DNA of 64,000 nucleotides, taken from contig CANMSH010000004.1 in assembly GCA_947500525.1 (NCBI GenBank), forward strand, positions 62,001-126,000, read 5' to 3'. Positions 25,970 through 36,270 of the stretch are shown here, one piece after another. The notes under the pieces are model-generated. The model saw only the letters and a list, made by a program, of their open reading frames with translations. It ran no database searches and was not told the origin of the DNA. The DNA comes from an uncultured Flavobacteriaceae bacterium (lineage in GTDB: Bacteria > Bacteroidota > Bacteroidia > Flavobacteriales > Flavobacteriaceae). The translations under genes and the position numbers were made by a program. The stretch's first letter is position 1. Every line of letters starts with the position of its first letter.

Positions 25970-28000
25970 TTAGATCAACCCAGCTCTTTTTAACAAAGCA
26001 TCTGCATTTGGCTCTTTTCCGCGAAAGCGTTTGTAAAGCGTCATAGGCTTTTGAGTACCACCTTGAGATAGCACGTTATCTACCAAAGAAGTCGCAGTTT
26101 TTTTATTGAATATACCAGTTTCCTTAAAATGTTCGAAAGCATCAGCATCTAATACTTCTGCCCATTTATAACTGTAATACCCTGAAGAATATCCTCCTTG
26201 AAAAATATGTGCAAAAGAAGTACTCATGCAATTCTCAAGAACATCTGGGTACAATTGTGTTTCCGCGAAAGCGCTAGCTTCAAAAGCTTTAACAGATTGA
26301 ATTAGTTCAGGCGATTCACCTGCGTGCCAAGACATATCTAGCAACCCAAAGCTCAATTGGCGTAAGGTTTGAATTCCCTCTAAAAAACTGGCTGATTCTT
26401 TTATTTTCTCTACCAACTTCATAGGAATTGGTTCGTTGGTTTCATAATGTCTCGCAAATAAATCAAGGGCTTCTTTTTCATAACACCAATTTTCTAATAA
26501 CTGACTTGGTAATTCTACAAAATCCCAATACACACTTGTCCCAGATAGACTAGGGTAGGTGGTATTAGCTAACATACCATGCAATGCATGCCCAAACTCG
26601 TGAAATAAGGTGGTCACTTCATTAAACGTTAGTAGTGAAGGCTTCGTTTCGGTGGGTTTTGTAAAATTACAGACAATTGAAACATGGGGGCGAGAATTTT
26701 CTCCATTTTTTCGCCATTGACTTTTATAGGAAGTCATCCAAGCGCCATTTCTTTTTCCTTTTCTAGGAAAAAAATCAGCATAAAAAACCGATACAAAATC
26801 ACCATTTGCTTTGGTAACTTCATAGGTTAAAACTTCTTCATGATATTTATCTATCGTCTTAACTTCTTTAAAATGTAGGTCAAATAACTTACTGGCAATT
26901 GTAAAAACACCATCAATTACATTCTCTAGTTTGAAATAAGGTTTTAAGGCTTCTTGATCTAAGTCGAATAATTCTTTTTTTAACTTTTCAGAATAATATG
27001 CTCCGTCCCATTTTTGTAGAACTTCAATACCATCTTTTTTCGCAAATTCAGTAAGCTGCTTAAATTCTCTGTCGGCTGCAGGTTTTGCCTTTTCTAATAA
27101 GTCATTAGAAAATGACAATACTTTTTCTGGTGTTTCCGCCATACGTTCTTCTAGCACAAAATGGCCATGCGTTTTATAACCTAGTAGATTAGCACGTTCA
27201 TGTCTTAGCTTTACGATGTCAAGAACAATCTTTTGATTGTCATTTTTGTTATTTTGAAATGCTCTAGCGCCAAAAGCAGTGGCCACTTTTTGGCGTAATT
27301 TTCGATCCTCGATGTATGTCATAAACGGGATGTAACTAGGGTAATCAAGCGTAATAACCCAGCCCTCTTTTTTGCGTTGCTTGGCTAGAAGATGTGCTGC
27401 TTCTTTGGCACCATCTGGCAACCCTGTGAGCTCATTTTCGTTTGTAATATGTAATTCATAGGCGTTGGTTTCGGCTAGTAAGTTTTCGCCAAACTGCAAT
27501 GATAGTTTTGATAATTTTTTATCTAAAGAACGCAACGTTTCTTTATCTGTATCATTTAGATTGGCCCCGTTTCTAGAGAATCCTTTGTACTTTTTCTCTA
27601 GTAATGTTTGTTGTTCAACGGATAAGTCTAGGTTTCCTTGATGCTGATATACAGATTTTACACGATTGAATAGTTTTTCATTGAGTCGAATATCATTTGA
27701 AAAATCGGATAACCAAGGAGAAATTTCTTGTGCTATTTTTTGGATTTCTTCATTGGTTTCGGCAGAATTTAAATTGAAAAAAATAGATGAAATTCTCTCT
27801 AATGTATAACCCGAAAAATCAAGCGCCTCTATAGTATTTTCAAAAGTTGGAACTTCTGTATTGTTTGTAATTTCTTCAATTTCGGCCTTAGCCTTTTGTA
27901 TAGCTTCTTTAAATGCAGGTTTGAAATGCTCATTTTTTAATTGCGAGAAAGGAGCGGTTGTATATGGTGTATTGAAATTTTCTAAAAGTGGATTATTCAT
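25970..28000 (-). CDS. M3 family oligopeptidase (oligopeptidase A/Dcp type)
   Basis: Zinc metallopeptidase of 676 residues that degrades short peptides. The HEFGH motif gives zinc ligands H467 and H471 with catalytic E468, followed by ALHGML and, 28 residues on, a Glu-containing WDFVELPSQLLENW motif carrying the third ligand. No signal peptide is seen, so it should be cytoplasmic. The ATG at 28000 gives MNNPLLENFN, a usual family start; a TTG five codons upstream is rejected. It follows purE by 140 bases in the same direction. Confidence 0.94.
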   Translation of the reverse strand: MNNPLLENFNTPYTTAPFSQLKNEHFKPAFKEAIQKAKAEIEEITNNTEVPTFENTIEALDFSGYTLERISSIFFNLNSAETNEEIQKIAQEISPWLSDFSNDIRLNEKLFNRVKSVYQHQGNLDLSVEQQTLLEKKYKGFSRNGANLNDTDKETLRSLDKKLSKLSLQFGENLLAETNAYELHITNENELTGLPDGAKEAAHLLAKQRKKEGWVITLDYPSYIPFMTYIEDRKLRQKVATAFGARAFQNNKNDNQKIVLDIVKLRHERANLLGYKTHGHFVLEERMAETPEKVLSFSNDLLEKAKPAADREFKQLTEFAKKDGIEVLQKWDGAYYSEKLKKELFDLDQEALKPYFKLENVIDGVFTIASKLFDLHFKEVKTIDKYHEEVLTYEVTKANGDFVSVFYADFFPRKGKRNGAWMTSYKSQWRKNGENSRPHVSIVCNFTKPTETKPSLLTFNEVTTLFHEFGHALHGMLANTTYPSLSGTSVYWDFVELPSQLLENWCYEKEALDLFARHYETNEPIPMKLVEKIKESASFLEGIQTLRQLSFGLLDMSWHAGESPELIQSVKAFEASAFAETQLYPDVLENCMSTSFAHIFQGGYSSGYYSYKWAEVLDADAFEHFKETGIFNKKTATSLVDNVLSQGGTQKPMTLYKRFRGKEPNADALLKRAGLI

Positions 28001-28139
28001 ACTGTTAATGATCAATAATTATCTTTAATATAGGTCAATTTAAATGACTTTAATGTATTTGAATTTTAGGAATGTACCGATAGTATAAACCTTCGTATTT
28101 GGAACTTTATAAGAACCAAAAGTACACTACGAAATGTGT

Positions 28140-28625
28140 TTATTTTTTTAAATCTTCTGAGGCTTTTAAGACCTTTTCTTTTAAATTTTCTTTGTAAGCA
28201 ATAACAACATCTTGAATATTTTTATCATTACTCCCTAAAATTTGCGCCGCCAAAATTCCTGCATTTTGAGCACCGTCTAATGCAACAGTCGCAACAGGAA
28301 CACCTCCTGGCATTTGTAAGATTGAAAGTACAGAGTCCCATCCATCTATAGAATTACGTGATTTTACGGGTACACCAATTACGGGTAGTGGACTCATTGA
28401 AGCGACCATTCCAGGTAAGTGCGCAGCACCACCTGCGCCTGCAATAATTACCGAAATACCGCGTGTGTGTGCATTTTTTGCGTAGTCAACCAATTTATCA
28501 GGAGTTCTATGTGCTGAAACGATGTCCACGTCCGTTTCAATATTAAATTCATGCAAAATTTTAACAGCTTCTTGCATTACGGGCATATCAGAATTACTTC
28601 CCATTATTATACCTACTTTAGCCAT
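28140..28625 (-). CDS. purE: N5-carboxyaminoimidazole ribonucleotide mutase
   Basis: Converts N5-CAIR to CAIR in purine synthesis. The class I signature GSNSDMPVM (residues 8-16) and SAHRTPD (39-45), with GAGGAAHLPGMVAS further on, are all present. Length 161 is normal. PurK, its usual partner, is not in the window. TATCTTTG on the minus strand at 28707-28700, 74 bases upstream, is a likely -7 element. Confidence 0.97.
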   Translation of the reverse strand: MAKVGIIMGSNSDMPVMQEAVKILHEFNIETDVDIVSAHRTPDKLVDYAKNAHTRGISVIIAGAGGAAHLPGMVASMSPLPVIGVPVKSRNSIDGWDSVLSILQMPGGVPVATVALDGAQNAGILAAQILGSNDKNIQDVVIAYKENLKEKVLKASEDLKK

Positions 28626-28699
28626 ATCTTTACTTTTATTATTTGATTATCTTTAAAAGAATTGAAATCAATATCTAGAAATATTGTAACTTTAAAATC

Positions 28700-28707
28700 C
28701 AAAGATA
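28700..28707 (-). promoter_or_regulatory. Candidate -7 element for purE
   Basis: Minus-strand TATCTTTG, an exact consensus match, 74 bases before the purE ATG. The leader is long enough to hold regulation, but no purine riboswitch is recognised. Confidence 0.45.
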
Positions 28708-28746
28708 GCTTAAATATAGCAACTAACGAACTAAGAAAACCGATAC

Positions 28747-30273
28747 ATGTTACCCCTTTTTAATACCGTTGTTTCGTGGTTTTTGAAGAAGCGAAAGCAT
28801 CAAATGGAACTTTTTTTAAAGTACCCAATAGATGTACAGCAAGAACTATTGATGCGCCTTGTAGATGTTGCCCGTAATACTGAAGTTGGCCTGAGATACG
28901 ATTTTAAAACTATTTATAATTATAGAACTTTTTCGGAACGTGTTCCTATTCATAAATATGAAACGATTGAACCGTTGATCGAGAGAACAAGAAAAGGAGA
29001 ACAGAATGTGTTTTGGCCATCTAATATTCAGTGGTTTGCAAAATCTAGCGGTACTACAAATGCGAAAAGCAAATTTATCCCGGTTAGTAATGAGGCCTTA
29101 GAAAATTGTCATTTAAAGGCCGGAAAAGATATGTTGGCATTGTATATTAACAATAATGAGAATGCCGGTTTGTTCAACGGACGTGGTTTGCGTTTAGGAG
29201 GAAGTAGTGCTATATATGAAGATAATAACTCTTATTTTGGAGATCTGTCTGCCATTATAATAGAAAATATGCCTTTTTGGGCCGACTTTAGTAGCGCTCC
29301 GAAGACCGAAGTGGCATTGATGAGTGAGTGGGAAACGAAGATGGAAGCTATTGTAAATGAAACAATTGATGAAAATATTACGAGTTTAGTTGGAGTGCCA
29401 TCATGGATGTTGGTTTTGTTAAATGCTGTTTTAGAGAAAACAGGGAAGGATAATATTCTAGAAGTATGGCCAAATTTAGAGGTATATTTTCATGGTGGTG
29501 TTAATTTCAATCCATACCGAGAACAGTATAAAAAAATAATTCCTAGAAAGGACTTTAAGTATTATGAAACCTATAATGCATCTGAAGGTTTTTTTGCAAT
29601 TCAAGATGGAAATGGTTCTCATGATTTGTTGTTGATGCTTGATTATGGCATTTTTTATGAGTTCATTCCTATGGAAACGTATGATGAAGAAAATTCTATA
29701 GCAATACCTTTAGAAGAAGTTGAATTGTTTAAGAATTATGCCATCGTAATTACTACTAATTCTGGCCTATGGCGTTATTTGATAGGAGATACAGTTAAAT
29801 TTGTATCCTTAGATCCGTATAGAATCCGAATTACAGGTCGAACAAAGCATTTTATCAATGTTTTTGGCGAAGAGTTAATCATAGAAAACGCAGAAGATGC
29901 GTTAAAAAAAGTATGTAAAAAAACGAAGGCTGAAATTACTGATTATACGGTAGCTCCAATTTTTATGAATGGCAAATCGAAGGGAGCTCATGAATGGATT
30001 ATTGAGTTTAAAAAGCCACCAAAAAATATAGATTATTTCACCGAATTGTTAGATAACGCTTTAAAATCTATAAATTCTGATTATGAAGCGAAGCGTTATC
30101 ACGATATGACTCTTACTTTACCTAAAGTTCACCAAGCTAGCACAGGTTTGTTCTATAGTTGGTTGAAGGATAAAGGAAAATTAGGAGGTCAACATAAAGT
30201 ACCTAGATTGTCTAATAGTCGAAACTTTATTGAAGAGTTATTTGTTATAGAAGAAGGTCATAAGGTAAATTAA
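28747..30273 (+). CDS. GH3 family acyl-adenylate-forming enzyme
   Basis: A 508-residue protein of the GH3 family, known in plants for joining amino acids to jasmonate or auxin by way of an acyl-adenylate. The bacterial members have no firm function. Visible motifs are the P-loop-like KSSGTTNAKSKFIPVS (about residues 98-113), YETYNASEGFFAIQ in the middle, and TTNSGLWRYLIGDTVKF followed by ITGRTKHFINVFGEEL, which matches the adenylating-enzyme hinge. The following membrane protein gene starts nine bases later. An acid-amido synthetase role is inferred; neither substrate is known. Confidence 0.88.
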   Translation: MLPLFNTVVSWFLKKRKHQMELFLKYPIDVQQELLMRLVDVARNTEVGLRYDFKTIYNYRTFSERVPIHKYETIEPLIERTRKGEQNVFWPSNIQWFAKSSGTTNAKSKFIPVSNEALENCHLKAGKDMLALYINNNENAGLFNGRGLRLGGSSAIYEDNNSYFGDLSAIIIENMPFWADFSSAPKTEVALMSEWETKMEAIVNETIDENITSLVGVPSWMLVLLNAVLEKTGKDNILEVWPNLEVYFHGGVNFNPYREQYKKIIPRKDFKYYETYNASEGFFAIQDGNGSHDLLLMLDYGIFYEFIPMETYDEENSIAIPLEEVELFKNYAIVITTNSGLWRYLIGDTVKFVSLDPYRIRITGRTKHFINVFGEELIIENAEDALKKVCKKTKAEITDYTVAPIFMNGKSKGAHEWIIEFKKPPKNIDYFTELLDNALKSINSDYEAKRYHDMTLTLPKVHQASTGLFYSWLKDKGKLGGQHKVPRLSNSRNFIEELFVIEEGHKVN

Positions 30274-30281
30274 TAGCATTT

Positions 30282-30959
30282 TTGACAATAAAAAAGAACA
30301 TATTTTTAGTTGCGTATATCTTTTCTGTTTTGATATACCTGGCCGCACGATTATTAGATTGCCCAGAATTGTATTCGTTTTTTATTCAGCCGTTTATACT
30401 TATTACGCTTGGCGGGTATTACCTCTTATCTGTTCAAAATAAGAGTGGATTTTACTTGTTGGCATTGCTGTCTACTATGATAGGAAGTCTCTTTTTTATT
30501 GATAAAAGTTCCTTGGAACATTTTATCGTAGGTCTGATTTTTAGTTTTATAGCTAATATGCTTTTCTTACTGCTAATCGTGCATCGCATGGGAATTATAA
30601 AAATGAAAGATGTAATGATAAGAGCTATACCAATATATATTGTGTTAGCGCTACTCGTTTATAATTTTTTTACCGTACAAATTGGGGTAAAAATTATAAT
30701 TTTTTTATACAGCGTCTCATTGGCATTGCTGCTGGCTTTTGTTTTTATTTATATTAAAACGACGTTGGTGAAAACGAAATCATTACTATTTGTAGGAGTT
30801 TTGTTAATGGTAGTGCGAGATTTTTTTGTAGGGTTAAGTACATTGTTGAAACTAGATGCACCTCATTATATAGTTGTTGATATTGTATGTCATGCTGTGG
30901 CAATGTTTCTTATTTGTCAGGCACTTATTGAAGAGGAGCAAGGTGCAATGCACTCATAA
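30282..30959 (+). CDS. YhhN/TMEM86-like membrane protein
   Basis: A 225-residue protein of about eight transmembrane helices. Spacing of conserved-looking segments resembles the lysoplasmalogenase (YhhN) family: FFIQPFILIT for FKPLT, MIGSLFF for the GD-containing helix, FVGVLLMVVRDFFVGL for the SDxxL helix and HAVAMFLICQALI for the C-terminal AQxLI. The first family Asp appears to be Ser, so activity is doubtful. The start is a TTG eight bases after the GH3 stop; no ATG lies before residue 76. Co-transcription with the GH3 gene is very likely. Confidence 0.68.
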   Translation: MTIKKNIFLVAYIFSVLIYLAARLLDCPELYSFFIQPFILITLGGYYLLSVQNKSGFYLLALLSTMIGSLFFIDKSSLEHFIVGLIFSFIANMLFLLLIVHRMGIIKMKDVMIRAIPIYIVLALLVYNFFTVQIGVKIIIFLYSVSLALLLAFVFIYIKTTLVKTKSLLFVGVLLMVVRDFFVGLSTLLKLDAPHYIVVDIVCHAVAMFLICQALIEEEQGAMHS

Positions 30960-30964
30960 AATAT

Positions 30965-31942
30965 CTAAATCTTTCGGTCAATGACATAATTTACCATGTC
31001 TACTAGTGACTTTTTATAAGGAGAATTAGGGTAATCATCAAGTAAAGAGAGCGCCTTTTGTTGATATGCATTCATTTTGTCAATAGTATATTCAATACCT
31101 CCATTATTTTTGACAAAAGCTATGACTTCTTTGACCCTTTTTTTATTTTTATTATGGTTTTTGACTGAATTAATGATCCATTTTTTATCCTTAGCGCTAC
31201 ATGTATTAAGTGTATGTATTAAAGGCAATGTCATTTTTTGTTCTTTGATATCTATACCTGTTGGCTTTCCAATTTTTTCTTCTGTATAATCGAACAAATC
31301 ATCTTTCATTTGAAACGCAGTACCAATAATTTCCCCAAATTTTCTCATTTTTTGTACTTCCTTTTCTTCAGCTCCAATGGAAGCCGCTCCTATACTGCAA
31401 CATGCCGCGATTAGTGTGGCTGTTTTTTGACGGATTATTTCAAAGTAAATGTCCTCAGTAATATCAAGTTTTCGAGCTTTTTCTATTTGAAGTAATTCAC
31501 CTTCACTCATTTCTTTCAAAGCAATAGAAATCAGTTTTAGTAGGTCAAAATCATCATGATCTACCGAAAGTAAAAGGCTTTTTGAAAACAAAAAATCTCC
31601 AACCAATACGGCAATTTTGTTTTTCCATAACGCATTCAGGGAGAAGAAACCACGACGACGGTTACTATCATCTACTACATCATCATGCACCAATGAACCT
31701 GTATGTATTAATTCAATTAAAGAAGCTCCGCGATAAGTACGTTCACTAAAATCACCGCCCGAGACCATTTTCGCAACCAAAAAAACAAACATCGGACGCA
31801 TTTGTTTTCCTTTTCTTTTTACAATAAAATGAGTTATTCTATTGATTAACGGAACATTAGAGCTCATAGAATCTTTGAATTTTACTTCAAAGAGTTCCAT
31901 TTCTTCTTGGATGGGTTGCTTTATTTGTTCTACGATTTTCAC
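30965..31942 (-). CDS. Polyprenyl diphosphate synthase
   Basis: Long-chain trans-polyprenyl synthase that extends allylic diphosphates with IPP, most likely for the menaquinone side chain. The first Asp-rich motif is HDDVVDDSNRRRG (about residues 91-103) and the second is MKDDLFDYTEEKIGKP. Length 325 is normal. The start codon is GTG at 31942; the next Met would cut off MKIVEQIKQPI, which belongs to the family. It is convergent with the YhhN-like gene with a five-base gap and follows glnS by 29 bases. Confidence 0.93.
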   Translation of the reverse strand: MKIVEQIKQPIQEEMELFEVKFKDSMSSNVPLINRITHFIVKRKGKQMRPMFVFLVAKMVSGGDFSERTYRGASLIELIHTGSLVHDDVVDDSNRRRGFFSLNALWKNKIAVLVGDFLFSKSLLLSVDHDDFDLLKLISIALKEMSEGELLQIEKARKLDITEDIYFEIIRQKTATLIAACCSIGAASIGAEEKEVQKMRKFGEIIGTAFQMKDDLFDYTEEKIGKPTGIDIKEQKMTLPLIHTLNTCSAKDKKWIINSVKNHNKNKKRVKEVIAFVKNNGGIEYTIDKMNAYQQKALSLLDDYPNSPYKKSLVDMVNYVIDRKI

Positions 31943-31971
31943 TTCTTCCTTAAAAATCTAAAAGTCTATTG

Positions 31972-34086
31972 TTAGAATTTTTTTAAACGTTCAACGATAT
32001 GTGTGTTTTTATCTTCACGAGACATTACTGATAATAGATCTGCATAGTCAGCTCTGTAAGCTTTATTATTGCCAACAAAATCTACTGCTTGAAAACGAAC
32101 ATACGAATTTTTCATCTGCAAAGCCTTACCAATAAAAACATTAACATTTTTAACAATATCTTCATCCTTTTCAAAAGACAAATTTCCAGAATTAAAAAGT
32201 AGTAAATAAGCTAAATATTCTTTATTGCTTATGGCACTTTCAACAAGTTCAATAAGTTTTTGGCGTTCTACTTTTTCACTCAACTTTGTTATACTAGCAA
32301 CCAAACTTAGACGTTCTTCTTCTTCCCGAGATTTTAAATAACGACCAGCCAAGTTTAAAACTTCGGTCATTGTAGTGTCTGTTTTGGGTTGTGCGTTTGT
32401 TACTTTTTTCTCAATTTTAGCCCAACTATCGCGTAAGGCCACCGTTCTGTTAAAAACTAAATTAGTAGCAGTGCTATCGCTGTCAATATTAAAATATCCT
32501 AAACGTTGAAATTGAAAGCGATCACCTATAGTGGCTTCTTTCAAGCTAGGCTCTACAAAAGCATTTCTATTTATTCGTAATGAATCGGCATTTATAAAGT
32601 CTTTGAAGTCGATTCCTTTATGCGCATCGGGTGCTTCATCATTAAAAAGTCGATCATATAAACGCACTTCTGCTGGAACTGCATGTTGTATCGAGACCCA
32701 ATGTAATGTGCCTTTTACTCTTCGTAAACTTGCATCCGTACCACTGCCACTTTTACTAGCTGCTTCATAGGTGCAATGAATCTCTACAATCTCGCCATTA
32801 GGATCTTTAACGACAGATTCGGCTTTGATAATATAGGCATTCTTTAAACGTACTTCACCACCTAATTTTAGTCTGAAGAATTTTTTATTGGCTTCTTCTC
32901 TAAAATCTTCTTTTTCTATATATAACTCTCGTGAAAATGGTACTTTTCTACTTCCGGAAGTCTCATCTTCAGGGTTGTTTTCGGCATCGAGCCATTCTTC
33001 TTTACCAACTGGATAATTCGTAAGGACAAGTTTCACAGGATTTAATACGGCCATCACTCTAGGTGCCGTTTTGTTCAAGTCATCTTTTATACAAAACTCT
33101 AACAGCGCAACATCAGTAACATTATCACGCTTTGCGATACCAGCGATTTCACTAAATTTTCTGATGGCATTAGGCGTATATCCTCTTCTTCGTAAGCCAG
33201 AAATTGTAGGCATTCTCGGATCGTCCCATCCTTTAACAATGCCTTCATTTACAAGTTGTAATAATTTGCGTTTGCTCATCACAGTATAACTCAAATTACG
33301 ACGGGCGAATTCCCGTTGTTTTGGCCTTAATTTATTGGGATCATAAATTTGATCTAAAAACCAATCGTATAATTCACGATGAGGTTTGAACTCTAATGTA
33401 CACAATGAGTGAGAAATTTGTTCGATATAATCAGATTCTCCATGTGTCCAGTCATACATTGGATAGATATTCCAAGTTGTTCCTGTTCTATGATGTGACT
33501 TTTTCAATATGCGATACATAATAGGATCACGCATTAACATATTTGGAGAGGTCATATCAATTTTTGCACGAAGAATATGTGAACCTTCTTTAAATTCACC
33601 GTTCTTCATTTTTTCAAAAAGGGCTAAATTTTCTTCAACAGAACGATCTCTATTAGGGCCATTTACTCCAGGTTCTGTCGGTGTTCCTTTTTGCTCGGCT
33701 ATTTCTTCAGAAGTTTGACTGTCTACGTAAGCCTTTCCTTTTTTTATCAAGATAATGGCCCAATCATACAATTGCTGAAAATAATCTGAAGAATACAATT
33801 CATTCGCCCATTTAAAACCTAACCATTGTAAGTCATACTTTATAGCATCTACATATTCTTGCTCTTCTTTAGCTGGGTTGGTATCATCAAAACGTAAATT
33901 TACCGGTGCATTATAAGTCAAGCCTAAACCAAAGTTCAGACAAATAGATGCTGCATGACCAATATGTAAATAACCATTCGGCTCAGGTGGAAAACGAAAT
34001 CGAAGTTTTTCCTTATCGAGGCCAGCTGCAATATCTGCCTCAATAATTTGCTCTAAAAAATTGAGTGATTTTTTTTCTTCAGGCAT
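31972..34086 (-). CDS. glnS: Glutamine--tRNA ligase with extra C-terminal domain
   Basis: Class I synthetase that charges tRNA(Gln). The HIGH signature FPPEPNGYLHIGHA (residues 28-41) and the KMSKS equivalent VMSKRKL are present, and WTHGESDYIEQ and the GGEVRLKNAYII anticodon-binding segment distinguish it from GltX. The core ends near residue 562. Another 142 residues follow, rich in Lys and Glu and helical, in the position where other lineages carry a YqeY-like domain; YqeY is not evident here. E. coli GlnRS is about 554 residues. TATTTTTG on the minus strand 24 bases upstream may be the -7 element. Confidence 0.95.
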   Translation of the reverse strand: MPEEKKSLNFLEQIIEADIAAGLDKEKLRFRFPPEPNGYLHIGHAASICLNFGLGLTYNAPVNLRFDDTNPAKEEQEYVDAIKYDLQWLGFKWANELYSSDYFQQLYDWAIILIKKGKAYVDSQTSEEIAEQKGTPTEPGVNGPNRDRSVEENLALFEKMKNGEFKEGSHILRAKIDMTSPNMLMRDPIMYRILKKSHHRTGTTWNIYPMYDWTHGESDYIEQISHSLCTLEFKPHRELYDWFLDQIYDPNKLRPKQREFARRNLSYTVMSKRKLLQLVNEGIVKGWDDPRMPTISGLRRRGYTPNAIRKFSEIAGIAKRDNVTDVALLEFCIKDDLNKTAPRVMAVLNPVKLVLTNYPVGKEEWLDAENNPEDETSGSRKVPFSRELYIEKEDFREEANKKFFRLKLGGEVRLKNAYIIKAESVVKDPNGEIVEIHCTYEAASKSGSGTDASLRRVKGTLHWVSIQHAVPAEVRLYDRLFNDEAPDAHKGIDFKDFINADSLRINRNAFVEPSLKEATIGDRFQFQRLGYFNIDSDSTATNLVFNRTVALRDSWAKIEKKVTNAQPKTDTTMTEVLNLAGRYLKSREEEERLSLVASITKLSEKVERQKLIELVESAISNKEYLAYLLLFNSGNLSFEKDEDIVKNVNVFIGKALQMKNSYVRFQAVDFVGNNKAYRADYADLLSVMSREDKNTHIVERLKKF

Positions 34087-34110
34087 TGAATTCTTGTTTG
34101 TAATAGCTTA

Positions 34111-34118
34111 CAAAAATA
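34111..34118 (-). promoter_or_regulatory. Candidate -7 element for glnS
   Basis: Minus-strand TATTTTTG, 24 bases before the glnS ATG; no clear -33 TTG. Confidence 0.4.
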
Positions 34119-34154
34119 GGTAAAATTTATATAGTTAAGAGCAGATACTAAGCC

Positions 34155-35504
34155 TTATATACCTAAGATAGTTTTGGCGATCATGAAGTAAATAAGAATA
34201 CCAAAAATATCATTGCTGGTGGTAATGAAAGGTCCCGTTGCAATGGCAGGGTCGATCCCTCTTTTATCTAAAAATAATGGGATAAATGTGCCTATGATTC
34301 CAGCTACTATGATTACTACGAATAAAGATATTGATAAAGCCGTTGAAGTTAGAATCTCTCCTTGCCAAAACCAAGTGAATAGAAATAATAAAACAGATAA
34401 AATAAATCCGTTTACAATGGCTAGAGAAAATTCTTTTAATAACCTATTCCCAATGCTTCCTTTCAAATCATCGTTTGCCAAACCTTGAACAATAATGGCT
34501 GACGACTGCACTCCAACATTTCCTGCCATAGCCGCAATTAACGGCGTAAAAAAGAATAAAATGGCATGTTCACTGATCATCTCATCAAAATCACCCATAA
34601 TTGCTGCAGCACCAATACCACCAATTAAACCTAAAAATAACCATGGTAATCGAGCCTTAGTTAATTTCCATATAGTATCATCTGCTTCTACATCTTGGGT
34701 CAAACCAGCTGCTAATTGATAATCTTTTTCAGCTTCTTCTTTAATTACATCAACAATATCATCTATAGTAATTCTACCTAACAAGTGTTTCCCATCATCT
34801 ACTACAGGAATGGCTTCTAAATCATATTTTTGCATGACTTTGGCAACGTCTTCAGCATCTTCGCTTACATTAACCGAATCAACCTTAGGAATGTATACAT
34901 CTGATATTGGCGATTTCGTTGGCGTAACAAGTAAATCTTTTAAAGAAAGTCTTCCTTTTAGCACATTCGCATCATCAACGACATAAATAGAATGCACACG
35001 TGTCACATTTTCTGCTTGTGCACGCATCTCACGGACACACTTAAGGACAGTCCAGTTTTCATTCACTTTGACTAACTCTTTAGCCATTAAACCTCCTGCG
35101 GAGTCCTCATCATAAGCTAATAACTCTTGAATGTCGGCTTTGTGTTCTTCATCTTCAATTTCTGAAATTACCCGTTCTTGACGATCCTCAGGCAACTCGG
35201 CAATCATATCAGCCGCATCATCAGTATCTAACTCTTCTAATTCTTCGGCAATTTCTTTGGCTGATAGCTTTTTTAATATCTTTTCTCGAAGATTTTCATC
35301 GAGCTCCATTAAAATATCAGACGTTTTATCACTGTCTAATAATTTAATAATATATGTAGCGCCATCTGAATCTAACTCGTCTAAAACTTCGGCAATATCT
35401 GCGTGATGTTCGTCTTCTAAACGGGCAAGAATAGCGTGCTCATCTTTTTGTTCAATGAGTACTCCGAGTTGTTCGATAAGATCTTTAGTTATTTCAAGTG
35501 ACAT
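34155..35504 (-). CDS. mgtE: Magnesium transporter MgtE
   Basis: Mg2+ channel of 449 residues. The cytoplasmic N-terminal helical domain (about 1-130) is full of Asp/Glu, then two CBS domains (about 135-255) act as the Mg2+ sensor. The C-terminal part has five transmembrane helices, with GNVGVQSSA and the [11 protein letters not shown] pore segment. The start overlaps the end of rsmA by 11 bases, so the two are translationally linked. It is last in the TPR-DUF4286-rsmA-mgtE run. Confidence 0.95.
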   Translation of the reverse strand: MSLEITKDLIEQLGVLIEQKDEHAILARLEDEHHADIAEVLDELDSDGATYIIKLLDSDKTSDILMELDENLREKILKKLSAKEIAEELEELDTDDAADMIAELPEDRQERVISEIEDEEHKADIQELLAYDEDSAGGLMAKELVKVNENWTVLKCVREMRAQAENVTRVHSIYVVDDANVLKGRLSLKDLLVTPTKSPISDVYIPKVDSVNVSEDAEDVAKVMQKYDLEAIPVVDDGKHLLGRITIDDIVDVIKEEAEKDYQLAAGLTQDVEADDTIWKLTKARLPWLFLGLIGGIGAAAIMGDFDEMISEHAILFFFTPLIAAMAGNVGVQSSAIIVQGLANDDLKGSIGNRLLKEFSLAIVNGFILSVLLFLFTWFWQGEILTSTALSISLFVVIIVAGIIGTFIPLFLDKRGIDPAIATGPFITTSNDIFGILIYFMIAKTILGI

Positions 35505-36270
35505 CGTCCGCTATTTTTTGCGTCAAACTTATAAATTCCTGAACCGACAATTGTTCTGGACGTTGCGCAAATATAGCATCTTCTCTTAATTTATTAGATA
35601 AATTAAATGTTTTTAAACTACTGCGTAGCATTTTTCTGCGCTGATTAAAAGCTGTTTTCACGACTTTAAAAAAAAGACTTTCATCAACGGGTAATGTGAA
35701 ATTTTCTTTACGTACTAGTTTAATAACACCCGAATCAACCTTCGGAGGAGGATTAAAAACACTAGGAGGTACTGTAAACAAATAGGTGGCATCATAAAAC
35801 GCTTGGGTGAGTACGGAGAGAATACCATACACTTTAGTTCCAGGTTTTTCTGCAATACGCTTTGCAACTTCTTTTTGAAACATTCCTGAAAATTCTGGAA
35901 TCCTGTGTCTATTTTCAATGGTTTTGAAGACTATTTGAGAAGAAATGTTGTACGGAAAGTTACCGATAATGGCGAATTGTTTCTCGCCCAAAAAATCGTT
36001 TAAATCAATTTTTAAAAAATCTTTAGATATAATTCTATCCGCCAGATTTAAATAGTGAGTTTTTAAGTACTCAACCGATTCGGTATCAATTTCGATGACA
36101 TGTGTTGTGTAGTCCTTTTTGAGCAGATATTTTGTCAAAACACCCATTCCAGGACCAATTTCTAGTACATCATTATAGGTGCTTTCTGTTAGAGAATTGG
36201 CTATTTTTTCAGCAACGTTCTCGTCGGTTAAAAAATGTTGTCCTAAATGTTTTTTTGCTTTTACAGACAT
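35494..36270 (-). CDS. rsmA: 16S rRNA dimethyladenosine transferase
   Basis: Also called KsgA; dimethylates two adjacent adenines near the 3' end of 16S rRNA. The N-terminal [14 protein letters not shown] (residues 6-19), the SAM motif [11 protein letters not shown] and the catalytic [10 protein letters not shown] are all visible. Length 258 is normal. The ATG directly abuts the DUF4286 stop codon and its own end overlaps mgtE by 11 bases, so it lies in a tightly packed operon. Confidence 0.97.
   Translation of the reverse strand: MSVKAKKHLGQHFLTDENVAEKIANSLTESTYNDVLEIGPGMGVLTKYLLKKDYTTHVIEIDTESVEYLKTHYLNLADRIISKDFLKIDLNDFLGEKQFAIIGNFPYNISSQIVFKTIENRHRIPEFSGMFQKEVAKRIAEKPGTKVYGILSVLTQAFYDATYLFTVPPSVFNPPPKVDSGVIKLVRKENFTLPVDESLFFKVVKTAFNQRRKMLRSSLKTFNLSNKLREDAIFAQRPEQLSVQEFISLTQKIADDVT

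Noticed and set aside
28626..28746. Purine riboswitch in the purE leader
   Set aside because: No purine aptamer pattern was recognised in the 74-base leader, and the sequence is plain AT-rich.
11171..28798. Repeated GCGAAAGC-type octamers (11174, 14563, 26021, 26263, 28791)
   Set aside because: Considered as a dispersed repeat or uptake signal. Only five loose copies were found, mostly inside coding sequence, with no flanking conservation; the count is not clearly above chance.
35715..35918. Small minus-strand frame inside rsmA
   Set aside because: It overlaps the conserved rsmA frame in another phase and has no support of its own.
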